A stretch of DNA of 64,000 nt from Romanomermis culicivorax. Taxonomy: Eukaryota; Nematoda; Enoplea; Mermithida; Mermithidae. Below, piece after piece: positions 12,001-25,113 of the stretch. The DNA lies in contig CAWUHX010000333.1 of the NCBI GenBank assembly GCA_963922205.1, positions 186,001 to 250,000 on the forward strand, given 5' to 3'. Position 1 is the first letter of the stretch, and each line of letters opens with the position of its first letter. The notes under the pieces are model-generated. The model saw only the letters and a program-made list of their open reading frames with translations. It had not been told where the DNA came from and made no database searches. Position numbers and translations under genes: made by a program.

Positions 12001-15000
12001 CCGAAATAATTGTTGCGAAGATTCATTTTACGGCGTTTTAGAAACCGAAAATTCGAAAATTTTTACTGGCGCACGTTGGAATGAGAAATGGATTACAAGC
12101 TATTAGTTCGATTTCATTCTATTACTCATGATTGCGAAAATTCATTTTCCAATATTTTAGAAAGTAAAAACCCGAAAATTTTTTCCGCTGTTGTTCGCCA
12201 GAATAAGAAACAAATGAAATTCGATAAGTCTAATCAGAATCACAGAAATGTTAGTAGCAGCTGAATTCCCGAGAAACACATCGCTATTATGCTCCCAACT
12301 GTTGTATAACATCGATTGTGTATTTTATCAGCGCAATGATGTGACTGACGTCATTTTACTATGGGTCACCGACCCTGACCGAAAACATTAGAATGTTTGT
12401 TCCAAAAATCTATAAATGCAGCATCAGTGGCCACATTATAAACATTTTGAAAAACGTAAAAATTTTTCGGGAAATGTGGAAAAAATTTTTGATATGGCTA
12501 GCATACGGAAAAAATCTTTGAGGAAAAAACGGGGATGTGTCATCAGATTTTTAGTCATTTAAGGGCCTGGGCCTCTTAAAATTTATAAATGACTCCTAAA
12601 ATTTTTGGTCTAGGAGCTATATTTTGGTCAATAAAAATTTTTATTAGTATGTTATTTTAGTGAATTACAGTTATTTTCATTAAATTTTAGATTTAAAGTA
12701 TAAGTATTTTGCGGGCTCTGAAATCAGAAAACATATATTTTATTCTATAATTCTTCGGATTGATCTATCCAATGTTTTTCCACAAACCAAACTTTTTGAG
12801 GAAAAAGATTTTCGAAAATGGGGAAAAATATGAGTTTTTCATGGAAAAAATGATTTTGGTGCATTTAAGAGGTCAAAATCTCAATTTTTCTAACTTTTCT
12901 GTGACTATAATTTTAAACATAGACCCGAGTTCGAATTCATATCCATCATGGAAGTGATTCCCAGGAATTTCAAGTTCTTGAAGTTTTTTAAACTTCGAAA
13001 GTTTTAGTTTTTTTTCTAAATTGTTCAATTATAAAGGCAGGTTTTTGGACGGAAAATTTGAACCTTATGCTTACTGAATAAGTTATCAAATTTCCAGCAT
13101 TTCAGAAAGTAAAAAATTTTTGGTGCTACGAGTTGGTAAGACAGGAGACAATGGAAGGAATAAGAACAGATGCTGCATTCTTCAACTTTGTGCCATAAGG
13201 ATATAAACTTGTAAGTGGAATCTTCGAAGAAGATTTCTGCTAAAATACACGGAGTGTGGTGGTTTTTTGCAGACAAGGAGATTTTTTGTGTACCTACGAA
13301 GATTTTCTGGCCTATCATTGATTCTTCAACCAGCAGCAAGAACTTATGTTACTGTCCTTCGCCGATGATATTTTAATCATTTTGCAAGTTCGTGTTCTCA
13401 AAAGTCAAAAATTTTCAAGGATCGCAAAAAGATTTTGAGAAAATAATCGAGAGAAATCTCTATTTTCGTCACATACGTGACGTCAACATCAATAAACAAT
13501 ACAATATCGAAAATTTATCCACGATATTTTTATATGTAAAAGCTACAAGTATAAACTATTTTCCAACCACACACTAGAAATAATATCAAAAACATACCTG
13601 TAATTGGGGAGGGGATTGGAGGGACCCTCTCAACCTGGTCGAACACTATAAGTACCCAAATGTCGGGACCCCCTAACTCGAAAAAAATTGGAAAAAAGTA
13701 GCTTCTACTGGCCTTTTTTGAGAAAATTTTTGAAATTTTCGGCTTTTTTCGACTTTTTTTGACTTTTTTGGGAATTATTGGAGACCCCCAAAATTTTGGG
13801 ACCCACCTTATAATTTATTTGGAGTCCAGCGCGGGCGCTGGAAAATTCTTTGTATTTTCCATTTTAAAACGCATAAAAATGTATCTAACGAAAATAAAAC
13901 CTATAACCCGATCAAATGGACCGTCAAGCTCTTAGTTGCATCGAGCAACTAGACAGGAGAAATTTGATTGCACACAGCCCGAAATTTGATTGCTGTGCCT
14001 GCAAAAAATCTTTGGCATCATCAGAAATATCAAGCATTGTTTTTCTCAACAAATTTAGTCAAAAACACTCTGCAAAATTACAGTAACAGATTAATCATTT
14101 TGAATACATTCTTAATCACACACGGAATAATAAGGCTCACAAATTAGATCAGTCATTATTCAAATCAATCATCAGGCTTTTTTCACATAAGCCAAGTTGA
14201 TCTGTAAGTTGGGGAAAAATCTGGTTACGCTGATTAATTTTTAGTAGCACAGGTTAATTTTTAGTTGCCCATTCTAAAATTGATAAATTCGCTTAATTTC
14301 ATCAGAAAAATGACTAAGAGTTACTTCCCTTGTATTTCATTCACTTCGCATCAGTTTCTGACCTTTAAAATCGAATTTCTTGAGTATGGGCGAGAAATCA
14401 AAAGTCCGGCTAAAATAGCTCGTTTGGTGAGTAGCGCCGGAAAATTTTGATTACGGGGCCTCTAAAATGTCGGACAATGCATTTTTAAGTACATTCTACT
14501 GCAACTGCCGATGACCGATCTTTTCACCATTCGATTATTGGCGAAGGAGGTCAAACATTTTACCTCCATTTTGGATCTTATGTATCTGGAGCCAGCAATT
14601 TACCAATCACAATTATTTATCAAAAGCGATTGTTTTCACATGATCTATAACCTAAAAAAGCGCGATAGGTATTTTACTTCAGACTTGAATATCTCAAGCA
14701 CTAAGCACTAAAAGAAATTTTAGATTATGATATTGGATATCGTTGGAAAATAAATACTTCTAATATCTTTTTCCAGCGTATAGGATCTATTTTTTCAGTG
14801 ACTTCAATGAGTTTTCAGTAGGGCATACTAAAATTCAAAAATTAGGCAAGCAAAAATGAATCTGAATGGCTTCTTCAGATAGCAAGAACCTCTGCTATTA
14901 TCCCATGCTGATGATGTTTTAATCATTTTCCAAATTCAAAGAGTTATATTCACCAAAGCCAAAAATTCTAAAGAGTCGCAAAACGATTTTGTAAAGGTAA

Positions 15001-15095
15001 TCTAGAAAAATCTTTATTTTTGCCATATGTGTGGAAAAAACAATAACAAGGTCAAACATTCATCCATAACATACTGGTTTCTGAAAGCTATAGGC
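9087..15095. other. Six kilobases without a recognisable gene
   Basis: No protein family is recognised in any frame; open frames are short and AT-rich. Visible structure: a short dispersed repeat around 9220-9300 (GGAAAAGTCAGGGAA-like, also near 1490-1510 inside the hAT-type element), and a second dispersed repeat at 10130-10480 that resembles 58990-59290 (minus-strand sense) and, in part, 1140-1210. 13600-13830 is simple, strand-biased sequence with repeated GGGACCC and TTTTTTGACTTTT blocks. Confidence 0.5.
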
Positions 15096-15210
15096 CAGGG
15101 TTGTCGAGGCTTTGGTTTTTGGTTTTTTAAAAAAACCAAAAAAATTGGAAAATCTCTGGTTTTTTGGTTTTTTTTTCCAAAATCATTGGGAAACTGTTTT
15201 TTTCACATTA
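15096..15210 (+). repeat. Left arm of a possible hAT-like element (CAGGGTTG...)
   Basis: CAGGGTTGTCGAGG followed by iterated GGTTTTTTGG/AAAAACC motifs. The inverse of this, ending CCAACCCTG, lies at 28290-28432. The 12-kb LTR retrotransposon lies between the two arms. Flanking 8-mers (15088-15095 and 28433-28440) do not match, so either the arms belong to different copies or the duplication has decayed. Confidence 0.45.
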
Positions 15211-15943
15211 GTCGATCTTCTAGGCATGTATTGGTGTCTATCTAAATCAAAAAAACAATTAATTTAGTTGAATTGGCTTCACTATAAAGTAGAAAAAAGT
15301 TGTATTTTTACGATACATTTCGCACTCAAAAAATGTAATATAAATCAATCGATATCCTTTGTATCCATCTTGCAACCACACATTTAGTACATGAGTCAAC
15401 TTTGCTATAATTTGCTCACAAAAAAGTAGACACTAAATCTTTCGTGGAGTGTACTCCGACGATACGCGGTGACATCCATTGATCCATATCATCATCAAAA
15501 TGTTATAAAACATGATTGAGTTTAATAAATGATTTTAGTGTTACGGTATGCTTTTTAATTTTTTTAGCTCGAAATTTCGAAATATAAATGAGACAACAAT
15601 AATGAAATTTTATACAGATCAGTTAAGCATACTGTAGGTTAGCGAAGAGAAGAGCTTTTGAGTGGCTCATTTTTATGTGACTTGACGTCGCTACTTAGTA
15701 GAAAAAATCGTGCAAAAATATGTATATCTGTCATGCAAGCGAGAATATAAGACCTATTTGCTGTAGTTATAGCTCGCAGACAGGTTTGAAAAGCAAAAAT
15801 TTAGAAACATCTGAAATGTCTATGTGTGACCTTCAACTGCAGTTTGTAATATTAATAACATATGTAATAATCTATCAATTTAAAACCCTCTTATCGAAAA
15901 CGGTATAGTGTCATTTCAACTTTTCTGTGCATATGTATATATG
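15211..15943. other. No gene; interior of a possible DNA transposon
   Basis: Sequence between the CAGGGTTG arm and the LTR retrotransposon. A 62-codon open frame (15720-15908) has no recognisable motif. The continuation would be 27944-28290 on the other side of the retrotransposon. Confidence 0.35.
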
Positions 15944-16524
15944 TGTCGTGCCTGAAAAAATAAAAGATTAGATGACGACGCAGATGAGAAATTAGCTGTG
16001 TAGCTTGACGATTTATCGGGCGTTTTAGACGAAACGTACGGAATGTAGAAGAGCGTGTAGAACGCTAGAAACAGAACACTCAGAGTGTTTTACAGAATTA
16101 ACGCAATGATAGTTGAACGCAGGAGATTGACGGGCTCGTAGAGAGCGCTGTGTCAATTTATCCAGGGATCTTCGCTCAGGTCGTCAAAGGTTTTCGGATA
16201 CCGAAACTCGCGCCGTACTTAATCACTTCGGAGTCTCACTCGCTTACTCAAACTATTTTCCAAATAGTTTGACTTAACTTGGACACACTTTTCACACAAT
16301 TTACTAATATACAAAATAGCCGCCTCACACTTTTCAGACAAATAAGAAAAACACAACCGTCTGGCTACAGTACAACGGAATCTAATGAAAAACATTTTCA
16401 TAATTTCTTCACGTCGTAGCCACGCCTCTCCTCTGGTCTCGTCACGATCTTTCTCCTTCGAACTTGCCGATCTTTCTTCGAAAACAACATGAGCTTTACA
16501 AATACGCCAAATCGCTCCACAACA
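15944..16524 (-). repeat. 3' LTR
   Basis: 581 bp, TG...CA ends. It differs from the 5' copy by scattered substitutions and small indels, for example a ~6-bp difference near 16360. The few differences indicate a relatively recent insertion despite the many stops. Confidence 0.92.
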
Positions 16525-16538
16525 CTCCTCCCCCTTTC
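16525..16538 (-). promoter_or_regulatory. Polypurine tract
   Basis: Minus strand reads AAAGGGGGAGGAG directly before the 3' LTR, the expected position and composition for the plus-strand DNA primer of an LTR retrotransposon. Confidence 0.85.
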
Positions 16539-16981
16539 GATGTTAATCACCTTAAGCGATTTCGACGTATCGTGGTGAGTTGATGTTTTGATCGTATGAG
16601 AGTGTTTAGCTCATTTTTTGGCAAGTATCTTTTGATGGTTTGTCTCTCTCGCTTTTCTACGCTGCGGCACATACTACACAAACAAAGAAAATTCTAACAA
16701 TGTTATCACAAAAAATGTTACGGCACAAAGCGTTGAGCAAATGAAAACTAGTATTTTACACCGAGAAATTTAAAAATTTTAGAGTTTTGAAAAGAAAAGA
16801 TTCTAGTGGAAAAGGAATAAACTAGTGAAAGAAAAGAGATGCGTTTAGCATCGTGATACTTATCCATTTGGACTCATTTCGGCGGGAATCCGCGACCTTT
16901 TGGCAAAACTTTCGTCCGGGTTTTGCTTGTTTTCAGAATACCCGGTGGAGGCATCTGTATCGATTGACTCGTAGTCAGCGC
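16539..16981. other. Non-coding part of the retrotransposon between ORF3 and 3' LTR
   Basis: About 440 bp with no usable frame between the end of the third ORF and the polypurine tract. Confidence 0.5.
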
Positions 16982-19900
16982 TCATGGGGCCAAAGCTGGC
17001 TGCGCAGCTCCCAATGAGGTTCGAACTCCAACCACCAATGGTTGAGTTGTCGCGGTCGTTGTCATAGTAATGATCGGAGCCGGTGTCATTTGATATTTTT
17101 GAGGTATGACTGCTTTTGCCAATATCATCGCGTCTTTCTTCTTCTTTTCCTCGGCTCTTTTGTCCATTTTGATTTGGTATTCGCGGTGAATTTCTCGAAT
17201 GGTGGCCTTTCTTTCTTCGGTTGCCGGATAATTCGGGGCTCGCGTATCAGTCAGACATTGCAAAATGTAGCGTAGAGCCATCGAATACGAATTATCAGTC
17301 CTTTTGTAGTCGTATGCCTGTCTGGCATGAAAGAGGAACAGCATGAGCTGTGTTAAAACGATTGCGTTTTCAGCACCGTAATACTTATAGTAGTCGCACA
17401 TCCAGCTTAGGAGAACTGCAGTGAGTTCTTCCATACAATGTGGATCTCGTCGCAAAAATCGTGCTTGAAAATAGTCAGGAAAGTCCTGAGCTATTTGTTG
17501 CGAAGCCGCAGTGGCTTGACGTAAAATGACAGGATCGAAATTCAAATGGGCGCGATTGAAATAATTTATGATAATTACTTCATCGGTCGTTCTCGGTTGG
17601 ATTTGGGCCATTATAGGCGCAGTAGGTAGGCTAGGGTACCGTTCTTCGGGTGGTGTACGTGGTCTACCATGTCGTCGGTACAGAATTTCATATTCTCAAA
17701 GAGTTCGTTGTGGCTTTTGTTGTTCGCTAGCCATTTCCGCTTGCTGCGACGTTGTCGGTTCCTCAATCATCGGTTCGGAGCCAGCCGTAGGAGGCTGTTG
17801 GCCCTCTAGTTGCTCTTTTCGCAATTGATCGCACTTTAAGGCACTAGCCCATTCGATTCTCTTTTGTCGATCTTTCGAATCACTAGGATGTTCTCATCTA
17901 TAGTCGCGTTCACGGTAAAATTTTCTGGGTCGTTCGTTCGACGCGTATTCACCATGACGATATTTTCGACTATCATAATCATCGCTTTCTTTTCGAGTGG
18001 TAGACCGTGAAGGTCGTTTTCGTGACCGCGAATCGGTTTCTTTTCGTTCTCTACTTCGGGTATCATCTTGAGAATCGCATCGTTTTTTAGCTGGGGGCAT
18101 GTAATTAGGATCTTCTGGATGAGTGTCCAGATAATCCTGTATAGTGCGCAATTGTCTATCGATAGCATTACGTCTACGAAACAGTGAAAAATGATATGTT
18201 CTAACATTGCGAATGGGTTCACGATGTTTGTTGCAAAGTCGATCTTCTTTTACCTCCAAAACAGGAGTCGCGGTTTCGGTACTGATAGGGGTAGAGGTGT
18301 CTTCCTCCTTTTTCTTCGGTATTCGGTATCGCATAGGCACTATTTTCCGAGGTACCATTTTCGTATCTTCTTCTTCTATGTCATCCATTCGTGAGATATC
18401 CTACATCGATGTGGTTTTCACCAACGCGGCTTTCTCTTGTATATTTTGATTTTTTATCGCGTCCGATTCCAACTCGAATGTACTGTACGATAGGTTCTTG
18501 GATAAGGGAGTTAACGAGGACGTAGTTTTAGTCGCTGTCATAGGAGCAGTAGTATCGGTTGTCGATACGTCTTCGTCTTCACTTTCGATTTGAATGATGT
18601 CGGTTTCAGTTGGTACTTCCGTTTTTACCGTGAACGATTCTTCGGCGGTTTGTTTGAGCAACGAATCGACGGCCATTGCCGTTTCTGTATCCAATTCGGT
18701 ATCCGCGAAAGATTGTGTAGGAGCCTGTGTAGGCGTTTTTGTCGGACTTTCTCCCGTCAACATAGTACTCGGATGTACAGGTAGATTCGAACTCATTGTT
18801 AAAATATGGCTAGGCAGAAAACAAATGAGTTGTTCGCATTTTCTCGACATCAAAATCGGTGAATTGTACGAAAAATAGTAGTAGGGGTTTTCCCTATACT
18901 TCTTTTTCATCACGAGATCAGTTTCGCTGGAGACAGGAAAGCTGTCGTTTCGAAATACGATTGGTCGCATGAAATATCGATTCGCATATATCGGTCGTTT
19001 ATTGTTGCTGCGATTCTTTTTGTTATATGGTGAGCGACTAGCCCATTCCATCAGTTCAAATTCGAACGTTCTGTCTTGCTTCACCCAATTTTGTTTGCAT
19101 ATGAGATCAATATCGATACTGTCGCTTTTCGACAACAGTTTCGAAATCTCATTTTTGATTATAGCTCGCAATTCCGTTTTGGAATGAGGGGAGCATATGT
19201 GTGCAACTAACGGCATAGTTCCGCCAACGGCGTTCATCCATTGGTGATGATTCGGAAGCGAGTAGAGCGGGGTTAAAGCCGGCGTTTCGGCAATTTGATG
19301 ATCGAATTTCATTTCATAGATCGGCCATGTTTCGGGAGGACCGTAGGTTGTAAATGGATCGTTCACGACTGGATTGAAATTCATTTGCTTCGCTTCGTCG
19401 TTCTTTACCATGTTTTGGTCTATTTCGGACAGAAATAGTAGCGACATAGGAGCGCCGACGGCATGATGAATACTAACTATGTCATTGGAGCGTAAAGCTC
19501 TGTCTATGACTCTGGCCCATATATCAGGGTCGTTGTACGGTTCGATTTTTCCGTCATCGGTCAAAGACGATGTGTTGTTTTTGCTACCCTTTATCGTCGG
19601 TAGTTTCATAGGGTGCATTTTCAAACCCAATGATTTAGTGGAGTGTTCCATGTTTACGTGATTATACAAACAGAATCACATATTCGGAATGTTATAATCA
19701 TAGAATATGATTCGATGCAACGCTAGAATTTCGTCGCGCATGATCGCATGCAGCATGCTTTTCGAGAGCATCAGGTCTATGACGATGCCGAATGCGCCCT
19801 TTTCGTCGCCTTTGCGGTCGACGTTCGTGTTATCATACAAATTTTGCGTTGCGATGTGTATGAATTCGGGCGGCAAGAAATCGTGTGGGAAGATTTGAAT

Positions 19901-20829
19901 ATTATCGTATACGCTGTCTACGAAGCCGTAGAGCCTGTACGCTAGGAACATCAATATCGGGTAGTACGCGTCTAGAATCGAATAGGTCAAAACCTGTTCG
20001 TCGGGTTTGCCTGCTTGGGCGATTCAATCGTTCGCTTGCGGAAAGTACAACGTAAAACGTTCTATGTCTAGCGCGAACGCGTCGGCAACGATTCCTTTTA
20101 ATTTTTTGTTTTGGGGGCATTGACGGATCAGACGGGCTCTTTCCCACTTTTCGGGTGAGCGTTCGATATTTTCTAGTATTATCTGGACGTCGACCAGAAT
20201 ACTAGGCGCGAGCACGTTAGAGTGCGTTGTCTTTTTGTGTATATATAGTTGATTAGTCGAGATTTTTTCCACATCGAAGCGGACTAGCACATGGTCGCGG
20301 AAGTTTGGTTTCGAGTGCGCCGACAAGGCGCCTTTCAATTCTCCGCTTTCAACGTATTGCGGATCGCGCAGGATGTTGAGTCCCCTGGCGTATACCCTCT
20401 CCAACCATCGTTCGAATTCCGTGATTCGAATCGTACGTTTGATATTGTATTCTAAAAAATATCATAAAATTTCGATTAATTTCTGTGAGATTTAGTTTCC
20501 CATGGAAACGTCACTCTTTCGAATGGCGGCGTGCAAATCTTCTAGCGAAGTTACTGCGACCCAAATTTTATATCGACGGATCGATATTTTTATTCTTCCC
20601 AGGGGAAGTGAAACCTGGAGTTTCTATTTTTAGAGACTTTAGTCTATTTGGCAGTGCAGAACTTACCATCGGCAAAGAAAAACCTGTCGTCTTGATGGTA
20701 TTGCTTTTTCTGATACGCCATGTATCGGTCCTGGTCGTTAAAATATTTTTCAAATATAGGCGGCGGATTTATAAGCGATGTGGATATCGCCGATCCTTGC
20801 GACGTTGTCGCCTCCGATTCGCTCGCCAT
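16982..20829 (-). pseudogene. Third ORF of the LTR retrotransposon, unassigned, spliced, ~1,210 codons
   Basis: It lies 3' of integrase, where env sits in retrovirus-like elements, but I see neither a signal peptide nor a membrane anchor. Exon 1 (20667-20829) starts at an ATG and ends GATG|GTAAGT; the acceptor TTTTTTAG is at 20452-20453 and exon 2 runs 20451-16982. The split codon joins in phase. Exon 2 stays in one frame for 1,156 codons, interrupted only by TGA at 20024, 19676, 17894 and 17696 and TAG at 18401 (lowest coordinates given). The N-terminal half looks globular. A Ser/Thr/Glu-rich linker follows (~18470-18760), then a charged Arg/Ser-rich tract with RSRERKETDSRSRKRPSRST and a tyrosine/arginine-rich end (~17900-18070), a Gln/Pro-rich spacer, and a C-terminal alpha-helical part with EEKKKKDA. 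RS-type tracts bind RNA or splicing factors in other proteins; that role here would be a guess. Confidence 0.7.
20452..20666 (-). other. Predicted intron in retrotransposon ORF3
   Basis: 215 nt with a strong GTAAGT donor and a TATTTTTTAG acceptor. Removing it joins a split GAA codon and keeps the long frame. It implies a spliced message for the downstream ORF. Confidence 0.6.
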
Positions 20830-21311
20830 CGATTTTCTTTATCAAATTTGTATTCGAGCAATTCAAATTGACTCGACCATTCTCTATCTTTTCAAATTAT
20901 CGAAATGAGAAATATAAACCAAAGAATCTTGCTAAAAGATGAAGGTGTAAAGTGGAAAGTTGTTAAACCATGAATTTAAATTTTCATGCACATGGCGAAA
21001 AATGTAAAGTTCAGACTGGGTGGGACCAGAGGAAGATTTTCCTACGGCTACTCAATTCTCTTTTTTCTGCGCAACTACTTATGGAAGGTCAATTTATTCG
21101 AAAAGGACGTGAATATATACAAAATCACACGATAATATCACACACATTCCTTTCACTCATTCCACATAGAATCCGTATGAGCGCATTTAGCGCGTTTTTA
21201 GATAACGAAAACTTTATACTCGTCGCTTTGCTTACAAATATAAAATAGTTAGAATTTATTTAACAAAATTAAAAGTTAGTGTTGATTGAAATATGACAAA
21301 ATTTACAATTT

Positions 21312-24300
21312 TTAATTTTTGTGAAATCTTGGAGGACCGCTGTCTTCCGTTTCTAGAATTGCCGATGCCGTGCGAGGCATGTATGGCTTTACCCGAGAAA
21401 GTGAGACTTTCTGAGATTGTCCGGGACAATCTAGACTATCGATCGTTATGACGTTTTTCGAGATTTCGGAGTTTTCGACCACTACGAAGGGTCCGATATA
21501 GTCTTTATCGATTTTAGTTGCTGTTTTGTTGTTAATCAACAGTATGAGATTGTTTAGATCGTATTTCTGCTCTTTCGCTTTTTTATCGAAGTATGGTTTA
21601 TGCGATTCGGACGCGTTTTTTAAGTTTTCGGAAACTTCGTTATATAACGTTAATTGCGCTTGTGTGAAGATATACTGATATGCGTCATAGTTTAGCAGTA
21701 ACGTAAGACTTTTAGCGCAGTCGAAATCTATAGTGATTCTGGGTTCATACCCTCGCTAAAGTTGAAATGGAGAAAAGTGAGTAGCTGTGTGAGGAACAGC
21801 GTTATAGGCGAATGTCGCGATAGGTAGATATCCTTCCCAATTATCGGGGTCTTCAACCGTGAATTTTTTGAGTTGCGAAATCAACGTTTGATTGAATCTT
21901 TCTACCATTCCGTTACATTGTGGGTGATATGCAGTTGTGTTGATTTTCTGAACTTTTAGTAGTTTCGCGATGTCTTTCATCAAGTTTGAAGTGAATCCTG
22001 AACCCTGATCTGATAATAGATGTTTCGGGCTGCCATGAACCAAAACTACCTTATTTACGAAACTTTTGACTATAGTGGCTGCTTTTTGATCCGGAATTAA
22101 ATGAGCGCTTACCCATTTAGTGGAGTAGTCTTGAAATACGATGACATATGATCTTTTCTCACCCAGAGGGGATATGTTTACTATGTCGGTGGCGACGATT
22201 TCAAATGGATATTTTGGCTGTATCGGCATCAATGGAGGTGATTTCGGCAACTGTGAAGTTGTTTGTTGGCAAGTTTTGCATGTTTTGATCCATTTTATGA
22301 TCGATTCTTCCATTTTCAGCCACCAGAAATGCTGACGAATCATCGCTGTAGTACTTCCAAGACCTTGATGGCTTAAAATCTTCGCGCCATGGAATTGATA
22401 CAAAACACTTTCAATCAAAGTAGTTGGAACTACTATCGCGGAAGCTGTATTAGCTTGTTTTGATGTTCAGTACACTATTTCGTTTTCGGTATGAAAAGCA
22501 GATGAAATCGTAGAGATTTGTTTTTGTTCAAGGACTTTTACCAACTTCGCGATGTACGGATCTTTTCTTTGAGCTTCTCGAATTTCTTCAGGTGATTCTA
22601 TTGTTATTAGCCGTTTTTCAGGCTGTTGGAAATCTTCTTCGAACTTCAGCACTTTATTTCTTTCTTCTTTTTGCATCATTGACCTTGTTATGGCTGCTGC
22701 GACAGTCTTTTTCTCTTCGCGAAATTTGGGTCTAAATATTTCATTCGTTACTTCTTCGCTAGTCTTTGACTTCACTTTAGCGCGAGGCTCATTTCGTGAT
22801 AGAAAATCAGCGTAAGCATTTTCTTTGCCTTTCACATATTCAACGCGATAGTCATAGTCTTGAAGCTTTATTGCGAAGTTTTGAAGTCACGAATTTCGAT
22901 GTTTTTCTTCTTTGATCCATTGCAAAGGTTTATGATCAGTTCTAACCGTTACTTTTTGTCCATAGACATAGTGTCTGTACCATCGGAAAGCTTCTACAAT
23001 TGGGAGACATTCACGCTCAGTTGTACTGTAGCGGGTTTCTACGTCAGACAGAACTCTACTATTGTAAGCGATGACCCATTGATCATTTTCATTTTCTTGA
23101 TACAAAATCGCACCGATAGCAGTTGTACTAGCATCAGTTTGGATGATGAATTTCGATTTTTCGTCGTTATAAACAGGATATCGCAAAAAAGGAGTTGAAG
23201 TTAGAGATGTTTTAGTCTCGTTAAACGCTGTACGATGTTCTTCCCTTATCTCATATTTCGCGTTTTTTCGTAGTAGTTGATAGAGTGGTCGTGAAAGAGT
23301 GGCAAGATTCGGTATGAATCGTCTACGCCATTGGACAAGGCCCAAAAAACTTTGAAGATCTTTGACCGTTTTTGGCATTTCATAATTTACGATCGCGGAG
23401 ACCTTTTCGGGATCAGGCGAGATTCCGTTTTCGCTCAGCAAGTGACCAAGAAATTTTACTTGTTTCGGTACGAAATCGCATTTATCTGGTCTTAGGGTTA
23501 GATTCGCGTCACGAAGAGCATCAAAGATCAGTTGGATATGTGGTAGATGATGGTTATATGTTTGCGAAAAAACTATGATATCGTCGATATAGACCAAACA
23601 GATTTTCCAGATATATGGATGCAGGATCCATTCCATTAGTCTTTGAAATTCAGCGGGAGCATTTTTCAAACCAAAGGGTAGAACTTTGAAACGAAACAAG
23701 CCTTCTTGACTAACGAAAGTAGTTTTATCGCGTGAAGCGATGTCTAAAGGGATTTGCCAGTACCCTGCTTTCAAGTCTAGAGTTGAGAAAAATCGTGCAT
23801 TGCCTAAAGCATCTAGATAGTCATCGATTCTCGGGATCCGAAATTTATCGCTAGGAGTAACTTCATTTATACCTCTACAATCGACTAGGGGTCCCCAACT
23901 TCCATCTTTTTTGGTTACCAGAAACATAGGTGCAGCCCACAGTGATCGCGAAGGTTCTATGAGGCCTTTTTCCAGCATTTCTTGGATTTTCTGACGAACC
24001 ATTGATCTTTGTTCAATCGGCGCATGATAGTAGTGTTTCGCGACTGGTTTTGCATCACCGGTGTCTATAGAGACCGTTAACTCGTGAGTGAGAGTAGGCT
24101 GATCTCCAGGGAGACTGAAAACATCGCGGTATTGTTTGAAGACTTCGATAGCGATTTTTCTATCTTCATCGTCGATATTCGACTTTTCGGTCATTCTTTC
24201 AAGAGCCAGTTGAAGTTTTTCTTTTTCCGACATAGTTGACTGATCTTTAACCAACATGGCTGGTTCATAGTCTTCTTCATGATCACTTAGCGATGGGACA

Positions 24301-24530
24301 GTCATTTTCGATTCTTCGAGTCTGAATTTAACCTCAGCGATGAGCTGGTTAGGTTGTAGATGGATACCGTTTGCACTATTATTGATGAATAATAGTGGAC
24401 ATTTGCCTTCAGTTATATTGATTATCGCTAGTTCGATCGGATATTCACAGTTTTCTTTTCCGAAGTTCACAGGTTGAACTATAAGGCCTTTGAAGCTAGC
24501 TTTCGTTTGTGAAAGGGAAGATTTTCCCAT
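21312..24530 (-). pseudogene. pol: pol: reverse transcriptase, RNase H and integrase
   Basis: A single frame interrupted by TGA at 22887 and 22467 and TAG at 21756. RT: KKDGSW, DLKAGYWQIPL, FGLKNAPAEFQRLM and the catalytic YIDD box, followed by FLGHLLSENGI and FLGLVQWRRRFIP, all typical of Ty3/gypsy. RNase H: IIQTDAS, the TERECL glutamate and VRTDHKPLQW. The first TGA falls just after this, at a position where related elements usually have arginine. Integrase: HHCC zinc finger ending CKTCQ, then core Asp in VATDIV, Asp in LLSDQGSGF and Glu in MVERFNQTL. The tail contains a GPF motif (YIGPFVVVE), as in the GPY/F module of this class. Catalytic residues are present; only the stops break it. Confidence 0.93.
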
Positions 24531-25113
24531 TAACCCAAGTTTGACAATTTGGTTCTACGTAGCATGACGAGATATTCAGAATCGGTAGCGATCTGTCGAT
24601 TTTCACGATTTGCCTTTGACTTTGTCCCATAGAAGTATTTGAAAATACTTCATCGTAGGGCGCTTTTTCAATCGGTTTCAAAACTAGGTTTAGTTCTTGC
24701 TGAACGTCTCCGATTCTGATGAAATTTTCGCGAAAGTTTATTATGGCTCGAACGCTTGGATGTACTAGGAAATCAGTTCCTAGGAGGCATTGCTCTCCTG
24801 TAGTAGGTAGAATCCAGCATCGTACTAGATGCGTTCCGAAAGATGAACTGATTTTGAAGATTATCGGACCTCGGGCATCGACGATAGCACCGTCGGCTAC
24901 TTTTATCTGCGCGGATGTTTCTAACGTATCATAGTCAATCCCCAAAGAGCGTTGAGCTAGACATGAGGAAATGACTGAACATTGAGCACCGGTATCGATT
25001 AATGCTTTCGTTTTGATTTTTCCGATTTCAGCATCGATATGAAAAGCACGAGTAGGAGCGTATAAGCTCAGAAGTTTGATATCTTTTTGTGAACATTCTT
25101 CAATTCGACACAC
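24496..25113 (-). CDS. pro: Retrotransposon aspartic protease
   Basis: Retropepsin-type protease that processes the polyproteins. The active site ALIDTGAQCSVIS lies about one third in, and the C-terminal flap-side motif LLGTDFL follows. The frame differs by -1 from gag upstream, overlapping it by 46 nt (25068-25113), and differs again from pol downstream, overlapping by 35 nt. Gag and pol themselves share a frame. Either two programmed shifts or two indels explain this; an A-rich run (CACAAAAAG) lies in the first overlap. Confidence 0.85.
   Translation of the reverse strand: MCRIEECSQKDIKLLSLYAPTRAFHIDAEIGKIKTKALIDTGAQCSVISSCLAQRSLGIDYDTLETSAQIKVADGAIVDARGPIIFKISSSFGTHLVRCWILPTTGEQCLLGTDFLVHPSVRAIINFRENFIRIGDVQQELNLVLKPIEKAPYDEVFSNTSMGQSQRQIVKIDRSLPILNISSCYVEPNCQTWVNGKIFPFTNES

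Noticed and set aside
17836-18450. Alternative frames overlapping ORF3 on both strands
   Set aside because: These are shadows of the long minus-strand frame, whose composition and continuity are far better.
16982-20829. ORF3 as a retroviral envelope
   Set aside because: No signal peptide, no fusion-peptide-like segment and no C-terminal membrane anchor can be seen, and it has an RS-rich tract unsuited to an envelope protein.
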